This document shows positions 38,268 to 47,839 of a DNA stretch of 64,000 nucleotides, piece after piece. The DNA is from Fluctibacter corallii (lineage in GTDB: Bacteria > Pseudomonadota > Gammaproteobacteria > Enterobacterales > Alteromonadaceae), in the NCBI RefSeq assembly GCF_025751585.1, contig NZ_JAOWKX010000001.1, positions 310,259 to 374,258 on the forward strand. The letters run 5' to 3'. A program made the translations under genes and the position numbers. Within the stretch, counting starts at the first letter, position 1. Each line of letters opens with the position of its first letter. The notes below the pieces were generated by a model. That model did no database searches and was not told where the DNA came from. It was given only the letters and a program-made list of their open reading frames with translations.

Positions 38268-40268
38268 ATGGTAAAACAACACGTTTTCAGCTGGCAAACC
38301 GATTTTGCAGGAGCACTTGCCGCCAGCCATGACTTAGGGTTTCTTATACTGTCTTGGATCGTCGCGTCAATATCTGGCTTTTGCGCGCTGAATCTCATGC
38401 ATTTCCTTAAGTCGGAGCAACACAAAGCCCATTCCTCTTTCAAGTGGCTAGGTGGCGTGGTTCTGGGCATTGGGATTTGGGCAACCCACTTTATTGGTAT
38501 GCTGGCATATTCTCTTCCTATTCCGGCTGGATTTAATTTACTCCTCACATTGCTTTCGGCAATGCCAACAGCCATGGGCGCGTGGTTTGCACTTTATCTG
38601 TGTCATGGTTTGGCATCTACATATTTTACATCAGGAAAGTATAGCCATATCTACACCCCCATGATTTCTGCGTTAAGTCTCACTGTTGGCATGGGAGTCA
38701 TGCACATCATCGGTATGTATGGCTACTCAGTAGCCGCAGTGATTTACACACATTTAGGGGGACTAATTATTGCGTTTTCGGTAAGTATGTTTTTCGCATT
38801 TTTGGCGTTCTATACGGTGTTTAACCGTTCACATACACTTTTATCGCTCCCCTCTGCATGGCGAGAAGGTATATCCGCTTTACTCTTTGGCCTGTCTATC
38901 GTGAGTTTGCACTACATTGCCATGCACAGTGTCACTATTGTGCCTTCAAATCTGTTTACTTCAGAAGGCATGACTAGCGATTCATTGCTGCACATATTAG
39001 TTGTTGTCACGTGTCTACTCCTTGTGGTATTTACGTTAGTCGTGTTTTTTAGCCGTAGAACCTTAATGTTATCGTCAATGGCTAACGACACACTTGCACT
39101 GATTGTCGATACAATGGAGAACATGTCTGATCCCATTGTGCTATGTGATAAAAACGGGCAAGTTCGCCTTTTAAATCAAGCATATCTTACCCACATTCTT
39201 GACCAAGCTGATGCAAGCAATCATATCGGGGCTTCAATAGAAACGTTGAATGCGTACATACTGCCGAAAATTGCGCTACCAGAAGAAACAACAGATTACG
39301 GTGGGTTTTTAGCACAGCTCAAAAAGGGGGAGCGTTGCCAAGTTAAGACGGGTGATAGTCGCTGGTGGCTGCTCCGTCAACGTGCTACACCGAGTGGCTT
39401 TATCGTGCAAATTTGGACGAACATCACCGAACAAATCGACACTCAGGTGATGCTAATTAATGCAAGAAACTCCATGTATGAATCTGTCAGTCGGCTGGAA
39501 GAGGTTGAAGCAGAATTATTGGAAACAAAAAAGCTTGCTTCTATCGGCACCTTGGTAACCAGTGTAGCTCATGAGCTCAATACACCAATTGGCGTGGCGA
39601 TTACGTCATTGTCCGCTATTGATGGGCAAATTGATGAAATGAAAAATCTGGTAAACAATGGTTCGGTTAATCGGCAAGAACTGGTATCTATTTTTATCAG
39701 CCTGAAAGAGTTCGAGCAAATGGCTCTTAGAAATGTTCGTCGTGCCGCTGAAATGATAGATCAGTTCAAATACATCACAGCTGAGAAACACACAGCGCAA
39801 GCCCATGCATTCAACCTAAGCGCAATGCTTAAAGACAAAATGCCTCTTTTTATTAATCTAATTGGTCATGCGGGTATTCAGTTTAAAGTAGATATTGATA
39901 ACGACATTATTCTCGTAAATTACGAAGAGGTGCTGTTTCAAGTAATCAAAATATTACTCACAAACTCTATTGAGCATGGCTTAAAGTATCAACCAGTCGG
40001 CAATATTACGCTATCTTGTTTAGAGGAAGGGCAATATGTCACACTGGTTTATCAAGATGATGGGAAAGGGCTAGATCCCGCCATTGCGGACAACATTTTT
40101 GATGCGTTTACCACCACCAAACGAGCGGAAGGCAAAGTAGGGCTTGGACTACACATTGCTCACAACTTTGTCCGCAATAAATTAAACGGCACCATTTCTC
40201 TCGACAAATCGTGTAACACCGGCACACGTTTTTATATCCGACTACCCAAAGATATCCGCCATGGGTGA
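38268..40268 (+). CDS. MHYT-domain sensor histidine kinase
   Basis: 666 residues. The N-terminal membrane region (about 25-265) is an MHYT domain with its His/Met pairs on helices: H74/M78, H146/M150 and H215/M219. The family has been proposed to sense oxygen, CO or NO through copper. A PAS-like region follows (about 280-390), then a coiled coil, the HisKA domain with H435 (SVAHELNTP) and a HATPase domain with DDGKGL and GLGLHI. No response regulator lies next to it, so the partner is elsewhere. Confidence 0.92.
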   Translation: MVKQHVFSWQTDFAGALAASHDLGFLILSWIVASISGFCALNLMHFLKSEQHKAHSSFKWLGGVVLGIGIWATHFIGMLAYSLPIPAGFNLLLTLLSAMPTAMGAWFALYLCHGLASTYFTSGKYSHIYTPMISALSLTVGMGVMHIIGMYGYSVAAVIYTHLGGLIIAFSVSMFFAFLAFYTVFNRSHTLLSLPSAWREGISALLFGLSIVSLHYIAMHSVTIVPSNLFTSEGMTSDSLLHILVVVTCLLLVVFTLVVFFSRRTLMLSSMANDTLALIVDTMENMSDPIVLCDKNGQVRLLNQAYLTHILDQADASNHIGASIETLNAYILPKIALPEETTDYGGFLAQLKKGERCQVKTGDSRWWLLRQRATPSGFIVQIWTNITEQIDTQVMLINARNSMYESVSRLEEVEAELLETKKLASIGTLVTSVAHELNTPIGVAITSLSAIDGQIDEMKNLVNNGSVNRQELVSIFISLKEFEQMALRNVRRAAEMIDQFKYITAEKHTAQAHAFNLSAMLKDKMPLFINLIGHAGIQFKVDIDNDIILVNYEEVLFQVIKILLTNSIEHGLKYQPVGNITLSCLEEGQYVTLVYQDDGKGLDPAIADNIFDAFTTTKRAEGKVGLGLHIAHNFVRNKLNGTISLDKSCNTGTRFYIRLPKDIRHG

Positions 40269-40339
40269 AATAGCACGCGACTACAAACACCCACGCCACC
40301 GCACTTGTTTCCTTTAAAACACTTCAACGCCTTTATGCG

Positions 40340-41266
40340 CTAAATGTTTTCTTGCCCTATGACAAAATCAATAGCACCTCGGATTGCGGCAACTTGGGCG
40401 TCGATACACATATCTGGTGTGGCGCTTTCGCTATCTGGATATACTTCTGTCGTTGTCACGTAGCTTGCGTTCGTCATACCGCCGCATAATCCGAGTGCTT
40501 TTTTGTCGTAATTGATCACGCCTTTTAAGTCTATGGGGACACCAATTATCTTGCCATCATTATCAGGAGGCGCTATGTGCGTCACTTGCTCTACAGCGTC
40601 GATTACCGCATTTTGAAATGCAGGTTGAAGATTATGTGTATCTCCCACTAAATAAAAGCCATCCGGAATATTCCAATTGTGGTTCACTTTTCCATCGCGC
40701 GCGGCAAGAGCGGGCCTGAATTCAGAATTATCAGTGTCAGTGGTCTCATGTAAGTCAACATGGCAGATAATTTCATCGAGATAGGGTGCCAACGCATTCA
40801 TTAACAATGCAGACTCCCGCGCTGGGCTCGGCGAAAAGAAGGAGCGGTTGGGATCGATAGCATGAGGGTTCCATCGATTAATAGTTTCATAGGCCCATGG
40901 ACTCACGCAAGGTGCCACCAAGATGTTCACCTTATCTATATAATCTTGCGCATCATAAAGCAGAAAGTGAATCGCACCTTGTACCCCACTGGTTTCATAT
41001 CCATGCACACCTCCCGTGACCAGAAAGATAGGCGCACCGTCTATCCATTGACGATTTTTTACCAAATACAATGGATACACGTTATTCACGTAATCAAGTT
41101 GCCCATATTCACTTTTATCAAGGCAATCTGGAAGCACAGCTAATTTGCTCAAGACTTCCTCTAAATAAGAGCGCTGAATCGATTGATTGGACAACCATTG
41201 GGTTTTATGTGATTCATCCCAAGGTTGACCAGGGTTGCCTATTGGGTACGTCGTTGAATGATTCAT
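40340..41266 (-). CDS. M14 family zinc peptidase/deacylase
   Basis: 308 residues, no signal peptide. The zinc ligands are H88 and E91 in GGVHGYETSGV and a later histidine in HVDLHETTDTD. A glutamate in TTEVYPD near residue 275 fits the catalytic position. It resembles M14 carboxypeptidases and desuccinylase-like proteins, related to but distinct from the protein at 19300-20418. Substrate is unknown. It is divergent from the exported binding protein. Confidence 0.87.
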   Translation of the reverse strand: MNHSTTYPIGNPGQPWDESHKTQWLSNQSIQRSYLEEVLSKLAVLPDCLDKSEYGQLDYVNNVYPLYLVKNRQWIDGAPIFLVTGGVHGYETSGVQGAIHFLLYDAQDYIDKVNILVAPCVSPWAYETINRWNPHAIDPNRSFFSPSPARESALLMNALAPYLDEIICHVDLHETTDTDNSEFRPALAARDGKVNHNWNIPDGFYLVGDTHNLQPAFQNAVIDAVEQVTHIAPPDNDGKIIGVPIDLKGVINYDKKALGLCGGMTNASYVTTTEVYPDSESATPDMCIDAQVAAIRGAIDFVIGQENI

Positions 41267-41526
41267 CTTTTCCCTTATTTAACTACTATTGACTAACGTT
41301 ACTTCCTATTTTATGTGGCGTTATAAGTGCAGAAATTCAACACCTTACCGTATGAAAATACGGCACTTTGTCCTTCATTACCGCTGATTTGCTATTTTAA
41401 TACCCATGACAAGACATTAATGCGTATAACCATCTATTTACTAATGAAATTCATGCAGTTCTTCTCGAATTTTTTTATACTACCCCGCCCACCCCTAGAG
41501 CACGAAAGTAAAAGGAGATCATTATC

Positions 41527-42270
41527 GTGTCGATTCGCTTTTTACGATTGCTTCTTTGCCTTTTATTTTTTATCAGCAGTAGCAGTTACCATGCAAACGC
41601 ACAAAAGCACGCTTATTTTTCTGCTGTTTCTCCTGAGTTCCCCAATGGCCTACATGCAAAATATGTTCAGTATATTGCTTCAGAGTTGAAAGTACCTATT
41701 CATATCCAGTTGATCCCCTTCGCTCGCCGATTACGTGAATTGGACAACGGATCATTGGATATTCTAGTGGGGGTATCGAGTTTAAGAAAGATAGGCCCAA
41801 ATACTATATTGATTCATCCAGAATACGAATCTCTCGGAATGAGCTTGTTCGTTAATAAGGGGAATCCAGCGAACATTCATTCTCCTGACGATATCAAAAA
41901 CAAAGCAATAGCGATTACTAGAGGTTCAAAGATCAGTGACGTATTTCCTACTTTACGTGAAGCAGATGTGATTGAAGTCGATACACTGGAACAAAAAATT
42001 GCCATGGTTGAGAAAGGTCGGATTGACGGCTTTTTCCATTTAAAACAGGCGACACTCAAAGTATTGAGCGACACCAATAAAACACGCTCAATTATTTTGT
42101 CGCCGATTGAGGAAACCCACCACTATACATTGCATGTGGCGCTAAATCGTCATTCCTCGCTATTTGAACATCGCCATACTCTATCCCAAATCATAAAAAC
42201 GGGCGTTCAGCGAGGAGACTTCGAGGCGATTAGAAAGCAGCACTATGACGCGATAGAGGAAAATGAGTAA
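41527..42270 (+). CDS. exported solute-binding protein (SBP_bac_3-like)
   Basis: 247 residues from a GTG with AGGAGA upstream. A signal peptide covers about residues 1-26 (LLLCLLFFISSSSYHANA). The mature part follows the amino-acid binding-protein fold: FPNGLHAKYVQYIASEL, RRLRELDNGSLDILVGVS, then a hinge and second lobe. No ABC permease is adjacent, so it may feed a distant transporter or act as a sensor-like protein. It lies directly upstream of the spondin operon, but 118 bp and an operator-like element separate them. Confidence 0.85.
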   Translation: MSIRFLRLLLCLLFFISSSSYHANAQKHAYFSAVSPEFPNGLHAKYVQYIASELKVPIHIQLIPFARRLRELDNGSLDILVGVSSLRKIGPNTILIHPEYESLGMSLFVNKGNPANIHSPDDIKNKAIAITRGSKISDVFPTLREADVIEVDTLEQKIAMVEKGRIDGFFHLKQATLKVLSDTNKTRSIILSPIEETHHYTLHVALNRHSSLFEHRHTLSQIIKTGVQRGDFEAIRKQHYDAIEENE

Positions 42271-42289
42271 ACCTTGATCTTTTATCTTT

Positions 42290-42318
42290 TTGTGATGCCC
42301 TTGTGATACTTTTGAGAT
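42290..42318 (+). promoter_or_regulatory. three 11-bp-spaced direct repeats, likely OmpR-type regulator site
   Basis: TTGTGAT occurs at 42290-42296 and 42301-42307, and TTGAGAT at 42312-42318. The starts are exactly 11 bp apart, so all face one side of the helix. OmpR/PhoB-type winged-helix regulators bind such tandem sites. It lies 71-99 bp before the spondin operon, which encodes an OmpR-type regulator. The link is inferred. Confidence 0.65.
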
Positions 42319-42352
42319 ACTTTTTATTCATGCTTCACCTTAACGTTTAACG

Positions 42353-42371
42353 TCTCGCCTGTACGGCGAGA
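42353..42371 (+). other. 5' leader hairpin of the spondin operon
   Basis: TCTCGCC (42353-42359) pairs with GGCGAGA (42365-42371) around TGTAC. It ends 18 bp before the start codon. It might stabilise the mRNA or affect ribosome access; it is not a terminator because the A-rich run follows, not a T run. Confidence 0.55.
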
Positions 42372-42388
42372 AATAAAAAGGTGACCTC

Positions 42389-43090
42389 ATGAACAGAACT
42401 CTAATCGCATCTAGTCTTGCAACCGCGCTTGTCGTCTCAACCAACGCTCAAAGTGCAGAGCTATCCATCAGCGTAACTAACCTCACACAGGGAATTTATT
42501 TTACGCCCCTAATTATCGGCGCTCACACCGACAGTGCTTCACTGTTTGAAGTAGGAGAAGCAGCCTCATCCGAGTTACAGATGGTGGCAGAAGGCGGAGA
42601 CATCTCAGGTATTGCCACCGTACTGTCGTCAGTGAATGCCAATACGGTAGAAAACCCAGCGGTAGGTTTACTCGCGCCTGGCGCAAATGTGCAAGCGGAA
42701 CTAACAACGACAGAAGGCAACAACGTGTTATCCCTCCTATCCATGTTATTGCCCACGAATGACGGATTCATTGGCCTTGATAATTGGACAATTCCTAACA
42801 CGCCGGGCACATACACGGTTTACTTAAATGCCTATGATGCAGGTACTGAAGCCAATGATGAAATCATTAACGGTGGCGGTGCGCCAGGCATAGCAGGAAT
42901 TCCAGCCGATCCTACGTCGATGGGTGGCACTGGCGCATCAGGTATCACAAATTCAGAAACCAACGATACCATCCATATTCATCGTGGCAATCTTGGCGAT
43001 GACGATAACGCAGCAGGCAAAAGTGACCTGAATAATACCGTTCATCGTTGGCTCAATCCGGTCGCCCGCGTCACAGTCACCGTACAATAA
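42389..43090 (+). CDS. exported spondin-domain protein
   Basis: 233 residues. A signal peptide covers about residues 1-23 (cleaved near AQSA-E). The mature protein matches the spondin domain: ISVTNLTQGIYFTPLIIGAH, FEVGEAASSELQMVAEGGD, and MLLPTNDGFIGLD, then TVYLNAYDAGTEANDE and a C-terminal HRWLNPVARVTV. Spondin domains are known in eukaryotic extracellular matrix proteins; bacterial members are uncharacterised. First gene of a four-gene operon, 11 bp before the second spondin gene. Confidence 0.9.
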   Translation: MNRTLIASSLATALVVSTNAQSAELSISVTNLTQGIYFTPLIIGAHTDSASLFEVGEAASSELQMVAEGGDISGIATVLSSVNANTVENPAVGLLAPGANVQAELTTTEGNNVLSLLSMLLPTNDGFIGLDNWTIPNTPGTYTVYLNAYDAGTEANDEIINGGGAPGIAGIPADPTSMGGTGASGITNSETNDTIHIHRGNLGDDDNAAGKSDLNNTVHRWLNPVARVTVTVQ

Positions 43091-43101
43091 GGAGAGGGAA
43101 A

Positions 43102-43821
43102 ATGAAACGAATCACCATGCAAATGGGCTTAGTGACATTACTCACCACCACCGCGTTAATAGGCTGCTCTGACAATGATAATGACACCATGACGCCCGTA
43201 ACTCCACCCCCACCGCCTCCGGCAACAATGAAACGCTTTGACATCGAGGTCGTAAACTTAACTGCGGCTCAACCTCTGTCACCTATTGCCGTTGTGGCTC
43301 ACGAACAGAATACCTTGTTTGCTGTTGGTCAACCCGCCTCTGAAGCGTTAGAAATCATGGCTGAAGGGGGTGATAACAGTGAAATCGTCTCGGCTGATTT
43401 TATTGATGCTTATGTATCAGGCTCTGCACCACTTCCTCCTGGCGAGTCGCAAACATTAAATTTGGCTTTTTCTGCGTCACTTTCAGCAAAAATATCAATT
43501 GTGTCGATGTTGGTGAATACAAATGACGGCTTTTCAGGTCTTAATGGAGTAGACGTGTCAACGCTTGACGTAGGCGACAACATGACATTACGAACGGTGA
43601 CCTATGATGCAGGAACGGAAAAAAACACGGAGGCAGCAGGTACGATACCTGGGCCAGCCGACAATGGAGAAGGATTCAACGCAGCACGAGACGATGTTAA
43701 CTTTGTTGCCATGCATCCGGGGGTTGTTAGCCAGGATGATGGGCTTCGTTCTTCAGTCCTTACACAGACGCATCGATTCGACAATCCCACAATGGCTATC
43801 ACGATTACCAGAACGGAGTAA
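43102..43821 (+). CDS. spondin-domain lipoprotein
   Basis: 239 residues from the ATG at 43102 with GGAGAGGG upstream; a longer frame begins inside the previous gene. The N-terminus has a lipoprotein signal with cysteine in ALIGC, then an acidic linker and a proline run (PPPPPP). The spondin domain follows (FDIEVVNLTAAQPLSPIAVV, VGQPASEALEIMAEGGD, MLVNTNDGFSGLN, YDAGTEKNTE). Likely anchored in the outer membrane. About 35-40% similar by eye to its upstream neighbour, pointing to duplication. Confidence 0.9.
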   Translation: MKRITMQMGLVTLLTTTALIGCSDNDNDTMTPVTPPPPPPATMKRFDIEVVNLTAAQPLSPIAVVAHEQNTLFAVGQPASEALEIMAEGGDNSEIVSADFIDAYVSGSAPLPPGESQTLNLAFSASLSAKISIVSMLVNTNDGFSGLNGVDVSTLDVGDNMTLRTVTYDAGTEKNTEAAGTIPGPADNGEGFNAARDDVNFVAMHPGVVSQDDGLRSSVLTQTHRFDNPTMAITITRTE

Positions 43822-43826
43822 TTGCC

Positions 43827-44561
43827 ATGAATGATAAGGTGCTCATCGCGGAAGATGACGCAGATATTGCTCAGTTAATATCAGTTAATCTACGAGAGAT
43901 AGGCATCGAGAGTGAGCACATTGCCGATGGGCAGTGTGCGCTTGATCGTGCCCTTGTGGGAAACTATGCATTATTGTTACTGGATGTCATGCTGCCCAGT
44001 ATGAACGGGTTTGATATATGCCAACAAATTCGAATTCAAAAACCTGCGCAAGCGATATTGATGCTCACGGCGAAAAGCTCTGAAACCGATCGCGTATTGG
44101 GGTTGGAATTAGGCGCAGATGACTACATGACCAAGCCTTTCAGTATACGAGAATTGCAGGCACGGGTTCGCTCTCAAATCCGAAAAGTGCACTTGCTAAG
44201 AAACTCGTCTTCGCCACATGCCACTCTCCACAAAGACACACTGATTATCGGTTCTCTGGAAATTAATGACGTTAATCATCAAGTGAGAATTGCTGACGTT
44301 GACCTCGACCTCACAGCGACAGAATATGACTTACTCCGCTTTTTGGCGAATCACAAAGATCAGGTTTTTAGCCGCGCCCAATTGCTCGAATCGGTATGGG
44401 GATACAACCATTGTGGCTACGAACATACCGTAAATTCTCATATCAATCGTCTTCGCGCCAAAGTCGAACGAAACGCAACACAGCCTGAAATTATTCAAAC
44501 TGTTTGGGGCGTCGGCTACAAGCTGAACCCCAAAGCGTTAACAGAAGTAACAGCGCGTTAA
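43827..44561 (+). CDS. OmpR/PhoB-family response regulator
   Basis: 244 residues. Receiver domain with acidic pocket D10/D11, phosphorylation site D53 (LLLDVMLP), T81 and K103 (TKPFS). The C-terminal winged helix (about 145-240) ends with VNSHINRLRAKVE and TVWGVGYKL, the PhoB/OmpR pattern. It starts 5 bp after the spondin lipoprotein, whose last codons contain its GGAGT ribosome site, so the genes are coupled. It probably binds the repeats at 42290-42318. Confidence 0.95.
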   Translation: MNDKVLIAEDDADIAQLISVNLREIGIESEHIADGQCALDRALVGNYALLLLDVMLPSMNGFDICQQIRIQKPAQAILMLTAKSSETDRVLGLELGADDYMTKPFSIRELQARVRSQIRKVHLLRNSSSPHATLHKDTLIIGSLEINDVNHQVRIADVDLDLTATEYDLLRFLANHKDQVFSRAQLLESVWGYNHCGYEHTVNSHINRLRAKVERNATQPEIIQTVWGVGYKLNPKALTEVTAR

Positions 44562-44584
44562 CGTAAGCAAAAGGAATCACCAGC

Positions 44585-46078
44585 ATGTCGCTCTATCAGC
44601 GCCTCGCATTGTCATTAAGCATTGTATTTATTCTCATTATTAGCGTGGTTGTTTGCTGGACAGGCAGCATTCATCAACAAAGTAAACAACACGCAGAACA
44701 AGAGCTCCACCTTGATTTAGCGACACACCTTGTTAATGACAACCCACTGCTCGCTGAAGGCGTTTATGATTATGAGGGGCTAGCCAACCTGTTTCATACA
44801 TTAATGGTTTTGGGTCCTGCCTTTGAGTTTTATTACTTGGACCCCGAGGGGCACATTCTGACGTATTCAGCAGATCCCGACAAAATTAAGCGAGAAAAAA
44901 TTGCAGTCGACCCGATTAGAACATTAATCGATAAGCGTGGCCCTTTGCCCATTTTAGGCGAAGATCCTAGGCACCCAACCAATAAAAAGATATTTTCAGC
45001 AGCGCCCGTTTACAAAGATCAACAACTTCAAGGCTACCTTTACATGATTATTGGTGGAGAAAATGCAGACACCGCATTCTCTCGGGTGTCGCAACATGAA
45101 AGATTGCTAAATATGGCGTCAGTTGCCATTGCTTCCGTGTTATTTCTCCTGTTTGTCTTGCTGTTACTATTTCGTGCCTTTACCCACCCTTTAAAAGCGC
45201 TGTGTCGTGCCGTGGAAAAAGTGAATCACGACAACCTCGCCCACGTTCAACTCTCCTTACCCACATATGAAAGCAGTGGCCACAATGAAGTCAGCAGCTT
45301 AAGTCGGGCATTCGAAAAAATGCTAGACAAAATACAGACACAATATCAGCAACTTCAACTTATCGATCAGCATCGCCGAGTGCTTTTAGCAGATTTATCC
45401 CATGATTTAAGAACGCCACTGGCCAATCTTCAAGGCTACGTAGAAACACTCTCATTACGAAGAGATAATCTTACCAATGATGAGCATCAAGCCTTTTTAG
45501 ATATCTGCTTGAAAAATGCCAATAACCTAAAAAAGCTGATTGACCAGATATTCGAACTGGCATATTTAGAAGGCGATCACGTTACCATTCAAAAAGAAGT
45601 TTTTCCATTGGGTGAATTACTTCAAGATGTGATGGCTAAATTTACCTTACACGCCAATAGCCGAGATGTGTCATTACACATCGAGCCACTTGCCAAAGAC
45701 TACCTTGTTCAAACCGATATAGGAAAAGTAGAGCGAGTGCTCACCAACCTTATCGATAATGCAATACGGCACACTCCGAAAAATGGTAAGGTGACCGTCA
45801 GCGTAAGTGTAGCGCCATCAAACTCCCAGAGTATTCGTGTGAATATTACAGACAACGGAGTCGGTATCAGTCAGCAAGAAATTGCTTACATCTTCGATGC
45901 GCGTTATCGCGCGACTAACACGCTTGAAGATAAACAGTCTCATGCAGGTTTAGGGTTGGCGATTTGTAAAAAGTTGATTCAACTTTTGAACTCTGATCTG
46001 ACAGTAAAGAGCGAACTGGGTAAAGGCACGTGTTTTAGCTTTGAACTTAATGTGGCTAAAGACACGTCGCCTGCATAA
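44585..46078 (+). CDS. sensor histidine kinase, partner of the upstream regulator
   Basis: 497 residues. Two membrane helices (about 8-27 and 175-198) flank a periplasmic sensor domain of about 145 residues that I do not recognise. HAMP-like linker follows, then HisKA with H273 (DLSHDLRTPLANLQ) and a HATPase domain with NLIDNAIRHTP, DNGVGIS and HAGLGLAICKKL. It lies 23 bp after the regulator with AAAGGA upstream. Together with the spondin proteins it forms one transcription unit. Confidence 0.95.
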   Translation: MSLYQRLALSLSIVFILIISVVVCWTGSIHQQSKQHAEQELHLDLATHLVNDNPLLAEGVYDYEGLANLFHTLMVLGPAFEFYYLDPEGHILTYSADPDKIKREKIAVDPIRTLIDKRGPLPILGEDPRHPTNKKIFSAAPVYKDQQLQGYLYMIIGGENADTAFSRVSQHERLLNMASVAIASVLFLLFVLLLLFRAFTHPLKALCRAVEKVNHDNLAHVQLSLPTYESSGHNEVSSLSRAFEKMLDKIQTQYQQLQLIDQHRRVLLADLSHDLRTPLANLQGYVETLSLRRDNLTNDEHQAFLDICLKNANNLKKLIDQIFELAYLEGDHVTIQKEVFPLGELLQDVMAKFTLHANSRDVSLHIEPLAKDYLVQTDIGKVERVLTNLIDNAIRHTPKNGKVTVSVSVAPSNSQSIRVNITDNGVGISQQEIAYIFDARYRATNTLEDKQSHAGLGLAICKKLIQLLNSDLTVKSELGKGTCFSFELNVAKDTSPA

Positions 46079-46155
46079 CAGTCTCCAGATGCTCTAACAT
46101 AGATATAATGCAATGCTTTTCGCTAGCTCAGAATCAACTTCATCATTTCTGAAAA

Positions 46156-46183
46156 TAAAAGCGGAGAAAACACGCCGCTTTTA
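46156..46183. terminator. bidirectional terminator
   Basis: TAAAAGCGG (46156-46164) and CCGCTTTTA (46175-46183) pair around a 10-base loop in the convergent gap of the kinase and ndh. On the minus strand TTTTC follows the stem; on the plus strand the arm itself ends in TTTTA. Confidence 0.72.
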
Positions 46184-46222
46184 GTCTCAATTACATCTTC
46201 ACTCTCTTATTCTCTGCGCCAA

Positions 46223-47515
46223 TTAATGCAGCTTTAATTTAGGGGCAAATGCGTGGCCAACTTTTCGAATCAATAGCGTTAACAAGCCTTTCATTCGTCC
46301 ATGAATAGCCAAAATATGCATGTTATACAAAGAGATATAAACGAGTCTGGCAAGCTTGCCCTCAATAAACATACTGCCGCTGGACAGTTTGCCCATTAAA
46401 CTTCCCACGGTACTGTATTTGCTTAGATGTACTAACGAGCCATAATCCACGTATTTGAAACGGTGAAGGGGTTTATTTTCAAACAGCGCATTGAGGTTTT
46501 TCGCAACAATATCAGCCATTTGGTGAGCCGATTGTGCCCTCGGAGGCACCCAACTTCCATCGCGTTGCTCAAATCCACAACAATCTCCCAGCACAAATAC
46601 TGAATCATCTACACTTGACTGCAAATACGCATTAACACAAATTTGTTGTGCGCGGTTTAAAGCAAAGTCGCCGGTTTCAGCCAAAAAGTCTGGCGCTTTA
46701 ACGCCCGCAGCCCAAACCATTAAATCGGCTTTCATCATCACATCATCGGCTGTCACAAACCCATCAGATTTCGCGGCTTTCACTTTGGTGTCTTCCCACA
46801 CCTTCACCCCTAACTTCTGCAACGCACCTCTTGCTGAATTAGCAATTCGCTCAGGTAAAGCGGGCAAAATTCGGTTGCCTGCTTCAATCACTGAAATATG
46901 CATTCTTTCGGCAGAAATATCTGGCATGCCATATGTACTCGCCAACTCGGCGACATGATTTAAGGTTGCGGCCAACTCAATGCCGGTCGCGCCTCCTCCC
47001 ACAATGGCAATAGACAATCGCGATGATTTATCACTTTGTTGGTTCAACTTAAACATATGGTTAAGCAACGCCTTATGAAAACGCTCTGCTTGCTTAATAG
47101 AATCCAGAAAGTAACAATGCTCAGCCACACCTTGCGTGCCAAAATCGTTACTGACACTGCCAATCGCCAATACCAAATAGTCATAGTCAATATCACGTTC
47201 GGGCAATAATTCATCACCCTGCTCATCATTCAGCGCAGCCAGGCGAATCGTTTTGTTGTCACGATCAATCCCTTGTAGCGTTCCGTGTATGAATTGGTAA
47301 TGATGCCTCGACGCATGAATGGCATAATCAACGCCATCGGAGCTTTTATCAATTACGCCAGCAGCCACTTCATGTAACAACGGTTTCCAGATATGGGTAC
47401 GACTCCGATCAACCAATATAATTTCTGCAAGTTCACGTTTTCCCAACGTTTTACTTAAACGGGTTACCAGTTCAAAACCGCCTGCACCTCCGCCTACGAC
47501 AATAATTTTTTTCAT
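46223..47515 (-). CDS. ndh: type II NADH dehydrogenase (NDH-2)
   Basis: 430 residues from the ATG at 47515, with AGGA six bases upstream; the open frame extends 12 codons further without support. A single-subunit FAD enzyme that passes electrons from NADH to quinone without pumping protons. FAD-binding GGGAGG lies at the start (IIVVGGGAGGFE), the NADH-binding GGGATGIELAATL in the middle and VFVLGDCCGFE near the end. The C-terminal amphipathic region (about 375-430) serves as the membrane anchor. Confidence 0.95.
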   Translation of the reverse strand: MKKIIVVGGGAGGFELVTRLSKTLGKRELAEIILVDRSRTHIWKPLLHEVAAGVIDKSSDGVDYAIHASRHHYQFIHGTLQGIDRDNKTIRLAALNDEQGDELLPERDIDYDYLVLAIGSVSNDFGTQGVAEHCYFLDSIKQAERFHKALLNHMFKLNQQSDKSSRLSIAIVGGGATGIELAATLNHVAELASTYGMPDISAERMHISVIEAGNRILPALPERIANSARGALQKLGVKVWEDTKVKAAKSDGFVTADDVMMKADLMVWAAGVKAPDFLAETGDFALNRAQQICVNAYLQSSVDDSVFVLGDCCGFEQRDGSWVPPRAQSAHQMADIVAKNLNALFENKPLHRFKYVDYGSLVHLSKYSTVGSLMGKLSSGSMFIEGKLARLVYISLYNMHILAIHGRMKGLLTLLIRKVGHAFAPKLKLH

Positions 47516-47839
47516 TTTGATTCCTAAAGCGTATAAAAAATGCGGTAGCAAGATGGGTGATGAAAAGATCGGTGCTGCGCAAGGTTTGCATAAGAAAAGA
47601 TAACAATGTCACCGAGATAAAAGCCCTACTTATTGCTGTAGTATTATAGTGCCTTAACCAGAAATTCAAGTCTAATAAGAACGTTGCTTACGCGGCGCTA
47701 ATTTGTATCAGAATTTTTCTGGCGCGTTAAACAATCACATAGTTAGACGATGACTTTCACGTACACACAAACATGCACTAAACTAAATCACACTCACCCA
47801 CGTATACAATTGAATTATAACGTTAAACAAGGACAGTCC

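Noticed and set aside
41327..41689. 120-codon frame overlapping the solute-binding protein start
   Set aside because: The overlapping frame from the GTG at 41527 has a good ribosome site, a signal peptide and a recognisable fold.
47750..47839. 30-codon extension of the MAPEG protein
   Set aside because: The ATG at 47840 has AAGGA upstream and begins the first membrane helix as in other family members.
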